DNA of 64,000 bases from contig NZ_CP146091.1 in assembly GCF_037023145.1 (NCBI RefSeq), forward strand, positions 2,046,001 to 2,110,000, read 5' to 3'. This document shows, piece by piece, positions 56,402 through 64,000 of the stretch. Numbering within the stretch: the stretch's first letter is position 1; each line of letters begins with the position of its first letter. The notes beneath the pieces are model-generated. The model was not told where the DNA came from. It did no database searches and was given only the letters and a program-made list of their open reading frames with translations. The stretch comes from Ralstonia sp. RRA (lineage in GTDB: Bacteria > Pseudomonadota > Gammaproteobacteria > Burkholderiales > Burkholderiaceae). Both the position numbers and the translations under genes were made by a program.

Positions 56402-58057
56402 TTACGGGTTATCCCTCGACGGGACGAGCGACGCGGCGGCCATCAGCTTGCAGGTGTAGGGGTGGGAAGGTGATGCCAACACGGCTTCCGTATCGCCCTC
56501 TTCCACCACTTTTCCGTCCTTCATCACGACTACGCGATGCGACATGGCACGGATGACGGCGAGATCATGGCTGATGAATAGATACGACAGGTTGTACTTT
56601 TTCTGAAGGGCACCCAGCAGCGACAGTACCTGCTGCTGGATCGACACATCAAGTGCCGAGGTCGGCTCATCGAGCACCAGCACCTGCGGTTTGAGGATGA
56701 GCACGCGCGCAATGGCAATGCGTTGACGCTGTCCGCCGGAGAACTCGTGCGGATAACGCCCCAACGCGGTGCGATCCAGCCCCACTTCGCGCAGCGCTTC
56801 GATCACGCGATGCCGGCGCTCGGTCGGATTCACGTGCGGCTGATGCAGCGCCAGGCCCTCGCCGACGATCTCTTCGATCGTCATGCGGGGTGAGAGTGAG
56901 CCGTAGGGATCTTGAAACACCACCTGCATGCGCGCACGCACCGCGCGGCGCTCATCGCGCGAGATATGCAGCAGCGAGTTGCCGAGAAAGCGCAGATCAC
57001 CGTCCTTGGGCGTCTGCAGCCCGAGCAGCGTCTGCGCAAGCGTGGTCTTGCCTGAGCCCGATTCACCAACGATGCCCAGCGTCTCGCCTTCGCGCAATTG
57101 CAGCGAGACGGCATCGACCGCGGTGAACGGATCGCTGCGGAACCAGCCGGCAACCCCCGGGCGATGGCGCTCGTAGGTGACGGTCAGCTTGTCTGCCTCG
57201 AGCAGCACGGGCGCGAGTGGCACCAGCGGCAGCACGTCGCGCTGCGGGCGGCTTTCCAACAGGCGTACGGTGTATGGGTGTTGCGGGGCCGCGAATACGG
57301 TTGCGGTGTCACCGGACTCAACCAGCACGCCCCGCTCCATCACACCAACCCGCTCGGCAAAGGCGCGCACCATGTTCAGGTCGTGCGTGATCAGCATGAT
57401 GGCCATACCGAATTCGCCTTGCAGCTCGCGCAGCAACTGCAGGATCTGCATGCGCACAGTCACATCCAGCGCAGTGGTCGGCTCATCCGCCAGCAGCAGT
57501 TTGGGCGAGCACGCCAGCGCCATGGCGATCATCGCGCGCTGGCGCTGACCACCTGAGAGCTGGTGCGGGAAGGCATCGAAGCGGCGTGGTGCCTCGGCGA
57601 TGCCGGTGCGCTCCAGCAACGCGATCGCGCGCGCCTTGGCGGCACGCTTGTCCAGTCCTTCATGCAGCTCCAGCGTCTCGACAATCTGGTTGCCGATGCT
57701 GTACAGCGGGTTGAGCGCCGTCATCGGTTCCTGGAACACCATGGCCACGTCGGCGCCACGCAGGCCGCGCATCTCGCGCTCGCTGGCGGCCAGCAGGTCG
57801 CGGCCTTCCAGCAGGATGCGGCCGCTGTAGTGCGCGTCCGCCAGCAAACGCATGATCGACAGCGCCGTGACCGACTTGCCCGAGCCCGACTCCCCTACCA
57901 GCGCAAAGCGCTCGCCGGCACGCAGATCCAGGGAGACATTCTTGACAGCCTCGGTTGCCTCACCGTGTTCGGACTCGAAGCGCACGCACAGGTCGTCCAG
58001 CCGCAGCAGCGGGCCGTCGTACTTGGGGGTGGAGGAGCGCAGATCGACGCGGGTCAT
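56402..58057 (-). CDS. yejF: Peptide ABC transporter ATPase YejF (two ATP-binding domains)
   Basis: Energises the Yej oligopeptide importer, which in enterics also imports microcin C. 551 aa from the ATG at 58057, overlapping the yejE stop by 4 bases. Two complete ABC ATPase halves: Walker A GESGSGKS then GESGSGKT; signatures [12 protein letters not shown] and [12 protein letters not shown]; Walker [12 protein letters not shown] and [11 protein letters not shown]. Last gene of the yejA-B-E-F operon. Confidence 0.95.
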   Translation of the reverse strand: MTRVDLRSSTPKYDGPLLRLDDLCVRFESEHGEATEAVKNVSLDLRAGERFALVGESGSGKSVTALSIMRLLADAHYSGRILLEGRDLLAASEREMRGLRGADVAMVFQEPMTALNPLYSIGNQIVETLELHEGLDKRAAKARAIALLERTGIAEAPRRFDAFPHQLSGGQRQRAMIAMALACSPKLLLADEPTTALDVTVRMQILQLLRELQGEFGMAIMLITHDLNMVRAFAERVGVMERGVLVESGDTATVFAAPQHPYTVRLLESRPQRDVLPLVPLAPVLLEADKLTVTYERHRPGVAGWFRSDPFTAVDAVSLQLREGETLGIVGESGSGKTTLAQTLLGLQTPKDGDLRFLGNSLLHISRDERRAVRARMQVVFQDPYGSLSPRMTIEEIVGEGLALHQPHVNPTERRHRVIEALREVGLDRTALGRYPHEFSGGQRQRIAIARVLILKPQVLVLDEPTSALDVSIQQQVLSLLGALQKKYNLSYLFISHDLAVIRAMSHRVVVMKDGKVVEEGDTEAVLASPSHPYTCKLMAAASLVPSRDNP

Positions 58058-59184
58058 TTCACCACCGTCGGTTTCTGGCGCGCGCGCAGTTGCGCGAACG
58101 ACAGGCGCGTGTCGAAGGCGTCGCGCAGCGCATCGCCCATGAAGGTCAGCAACACGAGGGTCAACACAAGCACCACGAAGGTCGACAGCGAGATCCACCA
58201 CGCATCGAGATTGGCCTTGCCCTGTGCCAGCAACTCGCCGAGGCTGGGCGTGGACGGGGGCACGCCCAGGCCGAGAAAATCGAGACTGGTCAGCGCCAGG
58301 ATGGCTGCGCTCATACGGAACGGCAGGAAGGTGATCACCGGCGTCAGGCTGTTGGGCATGATGTGGCGCCACATGATCTGCCAACTGGACAGCCCCATCG
58401 TCCGCGCGGCCTTCACGTAGTCGAGCGAGCGGTTGCGATAGAACTCGGCACGCACGTAGTCAGACAGGCTGATCCAGCCGAACAGCGACAGCAGGATGAT
58501 CAGTAGCCCGAGACTGGGGGTGAAGATCGACGCAAAGATGATCAGCAGGTACAGCTCCGGCATGGAGCTCCAAACTTCGATCAGCCGCTGCGCCCAAAGA
58601 TCAAAGCGCCCGCCAAAGAAGCCCATCAGCGCGCCGGTGAGCGTGCCGACAACCACACCGATCAGCGTGAGCGCTAGCCCGAACAGCACCGACACCCGGA
58701 AACCGTACAGCAGCCGCGCGAACACATCACGGCCGCGATCGTCGGTACCGAGCCAGTTCTCGGCCGACGGCGGCGCCGGGTTGGGCTCTTTCGAGAAGTA
58801 GTTCAGCGTCTCGTACGAATACGGATTCGGCGGGTAGATCGCAAAGCTGCCCGGCTCCTTGAACTTGTCGCGGATATACGGATCGAGGTAGTCCGTGGGG
58901 GTCGGGAAGTCGCCGCCGAAGGTGGTCTCCGGGTAAGTCTTCACGATGGGGAAATACCAGGTGCCGTGATACTTCACCACCAGCGGCCGATCGTTCGAGA
59001 TGAGCTCGCCGCCCATGCTGAGCACGAACAGCACCACGAACAGAATCAGGCTCCAGTAACCTAACCGGTGTTGTTTGAAGCGTCGCCAAGCGCGCTTGAG
59101 CGGTGACGGCGAATGGCGAACGGCATGCGCGTGCAGCGCAGCCGTGTTGGCCGGATGGGCGGATGTGCGCGAGTACTGAGTCAT
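58054..59184 (-). CDS. yejE: Peptide ABC transporter permease YejE
   Basis: Inner-membrane permease of the Yej importer (DppC-like). 376 aa: one helix near residue 40 (LGYWSLILFVVLFVLSMGGEL), a long periplasmic segment containing TDYLDPYIRDKFKEPG, then five helices with the EAA loop at AARTMGLSSWQIMWRHIMPNS. The segment ENWLGTDDRGRDVFARLLYG is the DppC-family N-domain signature. 15 bases after yejB. Confidence 0.94.
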   Translation of the reverse strand: MTQYSRTSAHPANTAALHAHAVRHSPSPLKRAWRRFKQHRLGYWSLILFVVLFVLSMGGELISNDRPLVVKYHGTWYFPIVKTYPETTFGGDFPTPTDYLDPYIRDKFKEPGSFAIYPPNPYSYETLNYFSKEPNPAPPSAENWLGTDDRGRDVFARLLYGFRVSVLFGLALTLIGVVVGTLTGALMGFFGGRFDLWAQRLIEVWSSMPELYLLIIFASIFTPSLGLLIILLSLFGWISLSDYVRAEFYRNRSLDYVKAARTMGLSSWQIMWRHIMPNSLTPVITFLPFRMSAAILALTSLDFLGLGVPPSTPSLGELLAQGKANLDAWWISLSTFVVLVLTLVLLTFMGDALRDAFDTRLSFAQLRARQKPTVVK

Positions 59185-59199
59185 GATCGCCTGCCCCGC

Positions 59200-60252
59200 C
59201 TATCGCCCGACCGAGCCGAAGTGAATACGCGGATCGACCAACACATAGCACACGTCGGAGATCAACTTTGCAGCTAGGCCAATCAACGTGAACAGGTACA
59301 GCGTGCCGAGCACAACCGGGTAATCGCGCCGCATCACCGCCTCGTACGACAGCAACCCCATGCCGTCGAGCGAGAACAGTTGTTCGATCAGCAGCGAACC
59401 CGTGAAGAACGCACCGATGAAGGCTGCCGGAAAGCCGGTCACCAACGGCAGCAACGCATTGCGGAAGATGTGCTTCCACAGCACGCGCCGCTCCGACAAG
59501 CCCTTGCTGCGCGCAGTCAGCACGTATTGCTTGCGAATCTCCTCCAGAAACGCGTTCTTCGTCAGCATCGTGATGACGGCAAAGCTGCCCACCACAGATG
59601 CCGTCACAGGCAGTGCGATGTGCCAGAGGTAATCCGTCACCTTACCGAGCAGGCTGAGTTGGCTCCAGTTGTCAGACGTGATGCCGCGGATGGGGAACCA
59701 CTGGAAGAATGTGCCGCCGCCAAACAGCACCAGCAACAGCACGCCCAGCACGAAGCCTGGGATGGCATAACCGACCAGCACGATGATGCTCGTCACTAAA
59801 TCGAACCGACTGCCCGCCCGCACCGCCTTGGCGATACCAAGCGGCACCGCTATGAGATACGTGAGAAAGAACGTCCACAATCCAATCGAGATCGACACCG
59901 GCAACTTGGACTTGATGAGTTCCCACACGCTGCGGTGCTGGAAGTAGCTCTCACCCAAGTCGAAGCGAGCAAACCGACCAAGCATCAGGAAGTAGCGCTC
60001 CACTGGACCTTTGTCGAAGCCATACAGCGCGCGGATCTCTTTGATCTTCTCGGAATCAACACCGCGGCGGCCGCGATAGTCGAAGGCACCGCCACCGCTG
60101 GCCTCGCCAATGCCGTTGCGCCCTTTCATCTCCAGCATCATCTGCTCGACTGGGCCGCCAGGCACAAACTGGATCACCGCAAAAGTAAGCGTGACCACAC
60201 CAATAAGTGTCGGAATCAGCAGTAGTAGCCGTTTGATCAGGTAGGCAAACAT
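59200..60252 (-). CDS. yejB: Peptide ABC transporter permease YejB
   Basis: Second permease of the Yej importer (DppB-like). 350 aa: N-terminal helix (MFAYLIKRLLLLIPTLIGVV), periplasmic loop with IRALYGFDKGPVERY, then further helices with EAA loop ARSKGLSERRVLWKHIFRNA. 28 bases after yejA. Confidence 0.94.
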   Translation of the reverse strand: MFAYLIKRLLLLIPTLIGVVTLTFAVIQFVPGGPVEQMMLEMKGRNGIGEASGGGAFDYRGRRGVDSEKIKEIRALYGFDKGPVERYFLMLGRFARFDLGESYFQHRSVWELIKSKLPVSISIGLWTFFLTYLIAVPLGIAKAVRAGSRFDLVTSIIVLVGYAIPGFVLGVLLLVLFGGGTFFQWFPIRGITSDNWSQLSLLGKVTDYLWHIALPVTASVVGSFAVITMLTKNAFLEEIRKQYVLTARSKGLSERRVLWKHIFRNALLPLVTGFPAAFIGAFFTGSLLIEQLFSLDGMGLLSYEAVMRRDYPVVLGTLYLFTLIGLAAKLISDVCYVLVDPRIHFGSVGR

Positions 60253-60280
60253 GGTCTCACCGATGCGGTCATTGGGCAGC

Positions 60281-62188
60281 TCATTTGGCAGACTCCGGCT
60301 GGCGCCACCAGGCCGTCAGCACCCAGGCCTCGGCCGAGTAGTAGTACGGCAGGCGATCCGGATACATCAGGTTCTTGTTGTAAGCGACGCGGTGCACGGC
60401 TGAGTACCAATGCGGAATCACGTAGTAGCCGTGCATCAGCACACGATCGAGCGCGCGCGAGGCGGTGACCAGCTCATCGCGGTTGTTGGCACGCAGCACG
60501 TTGTCGATCAACGCATCCACCGCGGGCGACTTCAGACCGATCACGTTGTCTGAGCCCTGCTCGTCCGCCGCCGCCGAACCGAAGCGGTCCTTCAGCTCAT
60601 TGCCGGGGCTCTGCGAATCGGGAAACCGCAGCGAGATCATGTCGAAGTCGAACTCTTCGAGCCGCTTCTGGTACAGCGTGAAATCGGTCATGCGCTGGTT
60701 GACCTGGATGCCGAGCTTCTCCAGGTTGCGCACATACGCCGCCATGACACGGCTCATTGCCCCACCGTCATCCAGCATCTCAAAGACGAAGGGCTCGCCA
60801 CGGGTGTTGCGTAGTGCGCCATCGGAGTACGTCCAGCCTGCCTGGGCGAGCAGGCGGCGCGCCTGGCGGAGGTTGTCACGCAACGAACTGGGCGGGTCCG
60901 TCGAGGGCGGCGCGGGCAGGATGCCGAACACGTCCGGATCGAGCTGATTGCGCAAGGGCTCCAGCAGTGTCAGCTCGCCCTTGCTCGGCATGCCGGTCAG
61001 CGAATCGGAGGCGGCCAGCTCACTGTTGGTGAAATAGCTGTCGAGCCGGCGATACGCGCCATAGAAGAGTTGGCGGTTGAGCCACTCGAAATCCAGCGCC
61101 AACGTGAGCGCCTTGCGCACCCGCACGTCCTGGAACAGCGGCCGGCGCAGGTTCATCAGAAAGCCTTGCATGCCCGCGCCATTGCGGTGTGGGAATTCAC
61201 TCTTGATGAGTTCGCCGCTGCGGAACTTCACGCCCACGTAACTCTTGGCCCAGTTCTTGGCGAGGTACTCGACCATCGCGTCGTACTCGCCGGCCTTGAA
61301 TGCCTCCAGGCGTGCGGCCTGGTCTTTGTAGAGCTTGTACTGGATGCGCGCGAAGTTGAACGAGCCACGCCGGACATTCAAATCGCGGCCCCAGTAATCC
61401 GGGTTGCGGCGAAAGGTGATGCCGCGCGACGGGTCAAAGCGTTCGATGACATAGGGACCGCTAGCAATCGGGTCTTGAAACGTGAGCTTGTCGAACGTCA
61501 CGTCCTTGCCCCCATCCAGATCGTCCGGCTTGCCGCTGCCCTTGCCCCACTTGGGCGAGAACACCGGCAGGCCGCCAACGATCAGCGGCAACTCCTTGTT
61601 GCGGCGCTTGAAGTCGTAGCGGATGGTGGCGGCATCCACCACCGTCACCTTGGACACATCGGCGGTCATGCTGCGATAAGCAGGGCTGGCGCCCTTGCCC
61701 ATCAGCATGTCGTAGGAGTACTTCACATCAGACGCACGCACCGGATCGCCATTGGAAAAACGTGCGCGCGGATTGATGTGGAACGTGACCGAGAGTTCGT
61801 CCGGTGCGACCGTCACGTCGTCAGCCAGCAGGCCGTAGCCGCTGGCAGTCTCGTCCCAACTTGTGATGAGCAGCGTCTCGAAGACGAGCTGCGTCAGCCC
61901 CGGCGCAGACGTGCCCTTGATCGTAAACGGATTGAACTTGTCGAAGCTCGTGCGCCGGTCGGGGTTGCCCAGCAGCAGCATGCCGCCAATGGGCGCCTTC
62001 GGATTGAGATAGCCGAAGTTCGGGAAACCGGCGGGATATTTGAGATCGCCGTATTCCGCATAACCATGCGCCGCCCAGGCCGGTGCCACGCAGAAGGTCG
62101 CCACCAGGCAGGCCAGTGCTGCGAGGCGTTGTCGATGTCGTCGCCAGTTCGGCTGATGTATCGCTGCAAGTACGCCCATTGCGCTCAT
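60281..62188 (-). CDS. yejA: Peptide-binding protein YejA
   Basis: Periplasmic solute-binding protein (SBP_bac_5) of the Yej importer. 635 aa. Signal peptide ~1-39 with cut after APAWA. Mature start HGYAEYGDLKYPAGFPNFGYLNP matches YejA. Family segments FHINPRARFSNGDPVRASDVKYSY and RRPLFQDVRVRKALTLALDFEW are present. First gene of the operon, divergent from fabI. Confidence 0.94.
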   Translation of the reverse strand: MSAMGVLAAIHQPNWRRHRQRLAALACLVATFCVAPAWAAHGYAEYGDLKYPAGFPNFGYLNPKAPIGGMLLLGNPDRRTSFDKFNPFTIKGTSAPGLTQLVFETLLITSWDETASGYGLLADDVTVAPDELSVTFHINPRARFSNGDPVRASDVKYSYDMLMGKGASPAYRSMTADVSKVTVVDAATIRYDFKRRNKELPLIVGGLPVFSPKWGKGSGKPDDLDGGKDVTFDKLTFQDPIASGPYVIERFDPSRGITFRRNPDYWGRDLNVRRGSFNFARIQYKLYKDQAARLEAFKAGEYDAMVEYLAKNWAKSYVGVKFRSGELIKSEFPHRNGAGMQGFLMNLRRPLFQDVRVRKALTLALDFEWLNRQLFYGAYRRLDSYFTNSELAASDSLTGMPSKGELTLLEPLRNQLDPDVFGILPAPPSTDPPSSLRDNLRQARRLLAQAGWTYSDGALRNTRGEPFVFEMLDDGGAMSRVMAAYVRNLEKLGIQVNQRMTDFTLYQKRLEEFDFDMISLRFPDSQSPGNELKDRFGSAAADEQGSDNVIGLKSPAVDALIDNVLRANNRDELVTASRALDRVLMHGYYVIPHWYSAVHRVAYNKNLMYPDRLPYYYSAEAWVLTAWWRQPESAK

Positions 62189-62495
62189 TGCGCCCCTAGC
62201 CCCCGTTGTCCCTGCATGCGCTGATCCAGATCGATCACTGTATGAAAACCTGTTTCAGACAATTCTAACGCCCTCTTTGCGCTTTCCCGTCAATTCTGGC
62301 CCAAGGATCGTCCCGCATTGACAAGGCTGACCCGGCAACGAATGCAGCACATGCAGCGGCACCCAAAAGCGCAGGCGCCCAGCGCTTTCCGGTATGATCG
62401 CGCCGACCCTAATTGCCTCGTGCCCCGGATACCGCTGCTGAGTGACCGCAGTGACATACGGGGGCGACGTTGCCCCACATTTGTACGGAGAAACC
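62189..62495. other. 307-base divergent promoter region between yejA and fabI
   Basis: No gene seen. A TATGAT at 62393-62398 is a -10 candidate for fabI without a good -35. A TTGACA lies further upstream near 62322 but does not pair with it at normal spacing. The fabI start is preceded by ACGGAGAAACC. No operator recognised. Confidence 0.45.
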
Positions 62496-63290
62496 ATGGG
62501 ATTCCTCGCTGGCAAGCGCATTCTGATTACCGGCCTTCTGTCCAACCGCTCGATCGCCTACGGCATCGCCAACGCCTGCAAGCGCGAAGGCGCTGAACTG
62601 GCCTTCACCTACGTCGGTGAACGCTTCAAGGACCGCATTACCGAATTCGCCAACGAGTTCGACAGCAAGCTGGTGTTCGACTGCGACGTCGGCAGCGATG
62701 AGCAGATCGCCAAGGTGTTCGAAGACCTCGGCCAACACTGGGGCCACTTCGACGGCTTGGTGCACTCGATCGGCTTTGCGCCGCGCGAAGCGATTGCCGG
62801 CAACTTCATCGATGGCCTGTCGCGCGAGTCGTTCCGCATCGCGCACGACATCTCGGCATACAGCTTCCCGGCACTGGCCAAGGCTGCGCTGCCGATGCTG
62901 TCGCCCAACGCCTCGCTGCTCGCCCTGACCTACCTGGGCGCTGAGCGCATCGTCCCGAACTACAACACGATGGGGCTGGCCAAGGCCTCGCTGGAAGCCG
63001 GCGTGCGTTACCTGGCCGGCGCGCTGGGTCCGAAGGGCATTCGTGCCAACGGCATCTCGGCCGGCCCCATCAAGACGCTGGCCGCCTCGGGCATCAAGGA
63101 TTTCGGCAAGCTGCTGAAGTACATGGAAGACGTGGCCCCGCTGCGCCGTAACGTCACCATCGAAGAAGTCGGCAACGTGGCTGCGTTCCTGCTGTCGGAC
63201 CTCGCCAGCGGCGTGACCGGCGAGATCACCTATGTCGACTGCGGCTTCAACGTAACCGCGGGTGTGCCGGAGAGCGTCGGCCAAGGCTGA
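62496..63290 (+). CDS. fabI: Enoyl-[acyl-carrier-protein] reductase FabI
   Basis: NADH-dependent enoyl-ACP reductase, the last step of each fatty acid elongation round and the triclosan target. 264 aa. Typical FabI N-terminus [20 protein letters not shown]. Active-site residues Tyr146, Tyr156 and Lys163 (spacing Y-x6-K). ATG at 62496. Single gene with its own terminator. Confidence 0.97.
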   Translation: MGFLAGKRILITGLLSNRSIAYGIANACKREGAELAFTYVGERFKDRITEFANEFDSKLVFDCDVGSDEQIAKVFEDLGQHWGHFDGLVHSIGFAPREAIAGNFIDGLSRESFRIAHDISAYSFPALAKAALPMLSPNASLLALTYLGAERIVPNYNTMGLAKASLEAGVRYLAGALGPKGIRANGISAGPIKTLAASGIKDFGKLLKYMEDVAPLRRNVTIEEVGNVAAFLLSDLASGVTGEITYVDCGFNVTAGVPESVGQG

Positions 63291-63361
63291 TGCACCGATG
63301 CGTGTGTGCGCCATCTTCGGGTGGCGCACGCATGTGTAGTCCATCAAGGCAGCAGACAAAG

Positions 63362-63398
63362 AAAAAGCCCGCATGGCGCAAACCATGCGGGCTTTTTG
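63362..63398. terminator. Terminator after fabI (bidirectional)
   Basis: 15-bp perfect stem (aaaaagcccgcatgg 63362-63376 / ccatgcgggcttttt 63383-63397) with a 6-nt loop. It ends fabI on the plus strand and possibly tRNA-Ser on the minus strand. Confidence 0.9.
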
Positions 63399-63479
63399 AC
63401 GTGCAGTGCAATGCGAGCCGTCACGTCATCTCGACTCGCATCCGCCTGTTGTGTGCGCTTCCCGCGAGAAGCGCCAAAC

Positions 63480-63573
63480 TGGCGGAGACGGAGGGATTCG
63501 AACCCTCGATCCAGGTTTTGGCCCGGATGCTCCCTTAGCAGGGGAGTGCCTTCGACCTCTCGGCCACGTCTCC
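63480..63573 (-). tRNA. tRNA-Ser (anticodon GCU)
   Basis: 94 nt with encoded CCA and a long variable arm (GCATCCGGGCCAAAACCTGGAT region). Acceptor GGAGACG/CGTCTCC. Anticodon loop CTGCTAA gives GCU. Downstream of lysC on the same strand. Confidence 0.96.
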
Positions 63574-63711
63574 CAAACTTGCGTCACACGAAGGAGCCCG
63601 TGCAACGAAGCGCGTATTCTAGCCACTTCACCCCACCCGGTCAACGACAACCGCATGACACGCGGTGAGAATCTGTGGCTTCAGGTCGCCACCCGGTACT
63701 GGCCCAGCCGA

Positions 63712-64000
63712 TTACGCCTGGTCCAGCTCGAACACCTTGTGGAGCGCGCGCACGGCCAGCTCCATGTACTTCTCGTCGATCAGCACCGAGATCTTGATTT
63801 CCGAGGTGGAGATCATCTGGATGTTGATGCCCTCTTCCGACAGCGTGCGGAACATCTTGCTGGCGATGCCCACGTGCGAGCGCATGCCCACACCCACCAC
63901 CGACACCTTCGACACCTTCGGGTCGCCCGACACGCTGGCGGCGCCGATATGGCCCTTCACGCTGTCGTTCAGGATCGCCAGGGCGCGCTGGTATTCGCCG
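63712..64000 (-). CDS. lysC: Aspartokinase, C-terminal ACT region (5' part outside window)
   Basis: First enzyme of the aspartate family pathway (Lys, Thr, Met). Only the last ~95 codons are visible; the gene begins beyond base 64000. The visible part is the final ACT regulatory domain: [38 protein letters not shown] and the C-terminal [12 protein letters not shown]. It matches lysC in sequence and ends 138 bases before tRNA-Ser. Confidence 0.93.
   Translation of the reverse strand, partial: GEYQRALAILNDSVKGHIGAASVSGDPKVSKVSVVGVGMRSHVGIASKMFRTLSEEGINIQMISTSEIKISVLIDEKYMELAVRALHKVFELDQA

Noticed and set aside
61070..62224. 384-residue plus-strand open frame
   Set aside because: Antisense to yejA; no recognisable motif.

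Overview
The window is a GC-rich stretch of a betaproteobacterial chromosome. Gene content, gene order and protein sequence fit the genus Ralstonia. Species is not decidable by eye; a pickettii/mannitolilytica-type lineage is a guess. Nearly all of it is conserved housekeeping DNA with tight operons. No CRISPR array, prophage, insertion sequence or toxin-antitoxin pair was recognised.

Layout. 1-13.6 kb (minus strand) is the long conserved block ndk, rlmN, pilW, rodZ-like, ispG, hisS, yfgM-like, bamB, der, hfq, hflX, hflK, hflC. It joins tRNA charging, isoprenoid synthesis, outer-membrane assembly, ribosome-linked GTPases, the RNA chaperone Hfq and the HflKC membrane complex. 14.0-17.2 kb holds a Bax-inhibitor-1 family membrane protein, the 23S rRNA methyltransferase RlmD and an endonuclease/exonuclease/phosphatase-fold protein. 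17.2-20.9 kb is the stationary-phase/stress group surE-pcm-nlpD-rpoS (minus). 21.1-24.0 kb has a quinone oxidoreductase, then a TetR regulator with an Old Yellow Enzyme.

24.1-30.9 kb is the most accessory-looking part. A LysR regulator, a family III CoA-transferase and an ABC importer (binding protein, ATPase, permease) lie in series on the minus strand, with an OprB-like porin divergent from the LysR gene. Two copies of a ~123-bp palindromic intergenic repeat sit inside this group. The two copies differ by paired changes that preserve their stems.

30.9-41.2 kb is DNA metabolism: recR, an ABM-domain protein, ybaB/ebfC, dnaX, the 4.5S SRP RNA, and an AddA/AddB-like helicase-nuclease pair. 41.4-43.2 kb is trxA and rho. 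43.4-48.4 kb has a VpsR-like sigma-54 activator, a ~1.4 kb poorly understood stretch (tandem hairpins, one uncertain reading frame), a LuxR-type regulator whose receiver domain lacks its phosphorylation site, MtfA and a small exported protein. 48.6-52.2 kb has ribosomal protein L31 type B, an ArnT-like glycosyltransferase and a MATE exporter. 52.3-54.3 kb is a tRNA-Ala/Glu/Asp operon and gltX. 54.5-56.2 kb has a patatin-like lipoprotein and an NlpC/P60 hydrolase. 56.4-62.2 kb is the yejABEF peptide importer. 62.5-64 kb has fabI, tRNA-Ser and the end of lysC.

No clearly new multi-gene system is visible. The best leads are the structured repeat family, the unknown region at 44.8-46.3 kb and the importer/CoA-transferase cassette. 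All coordinates and motifs were read by eye; no database search was possible.
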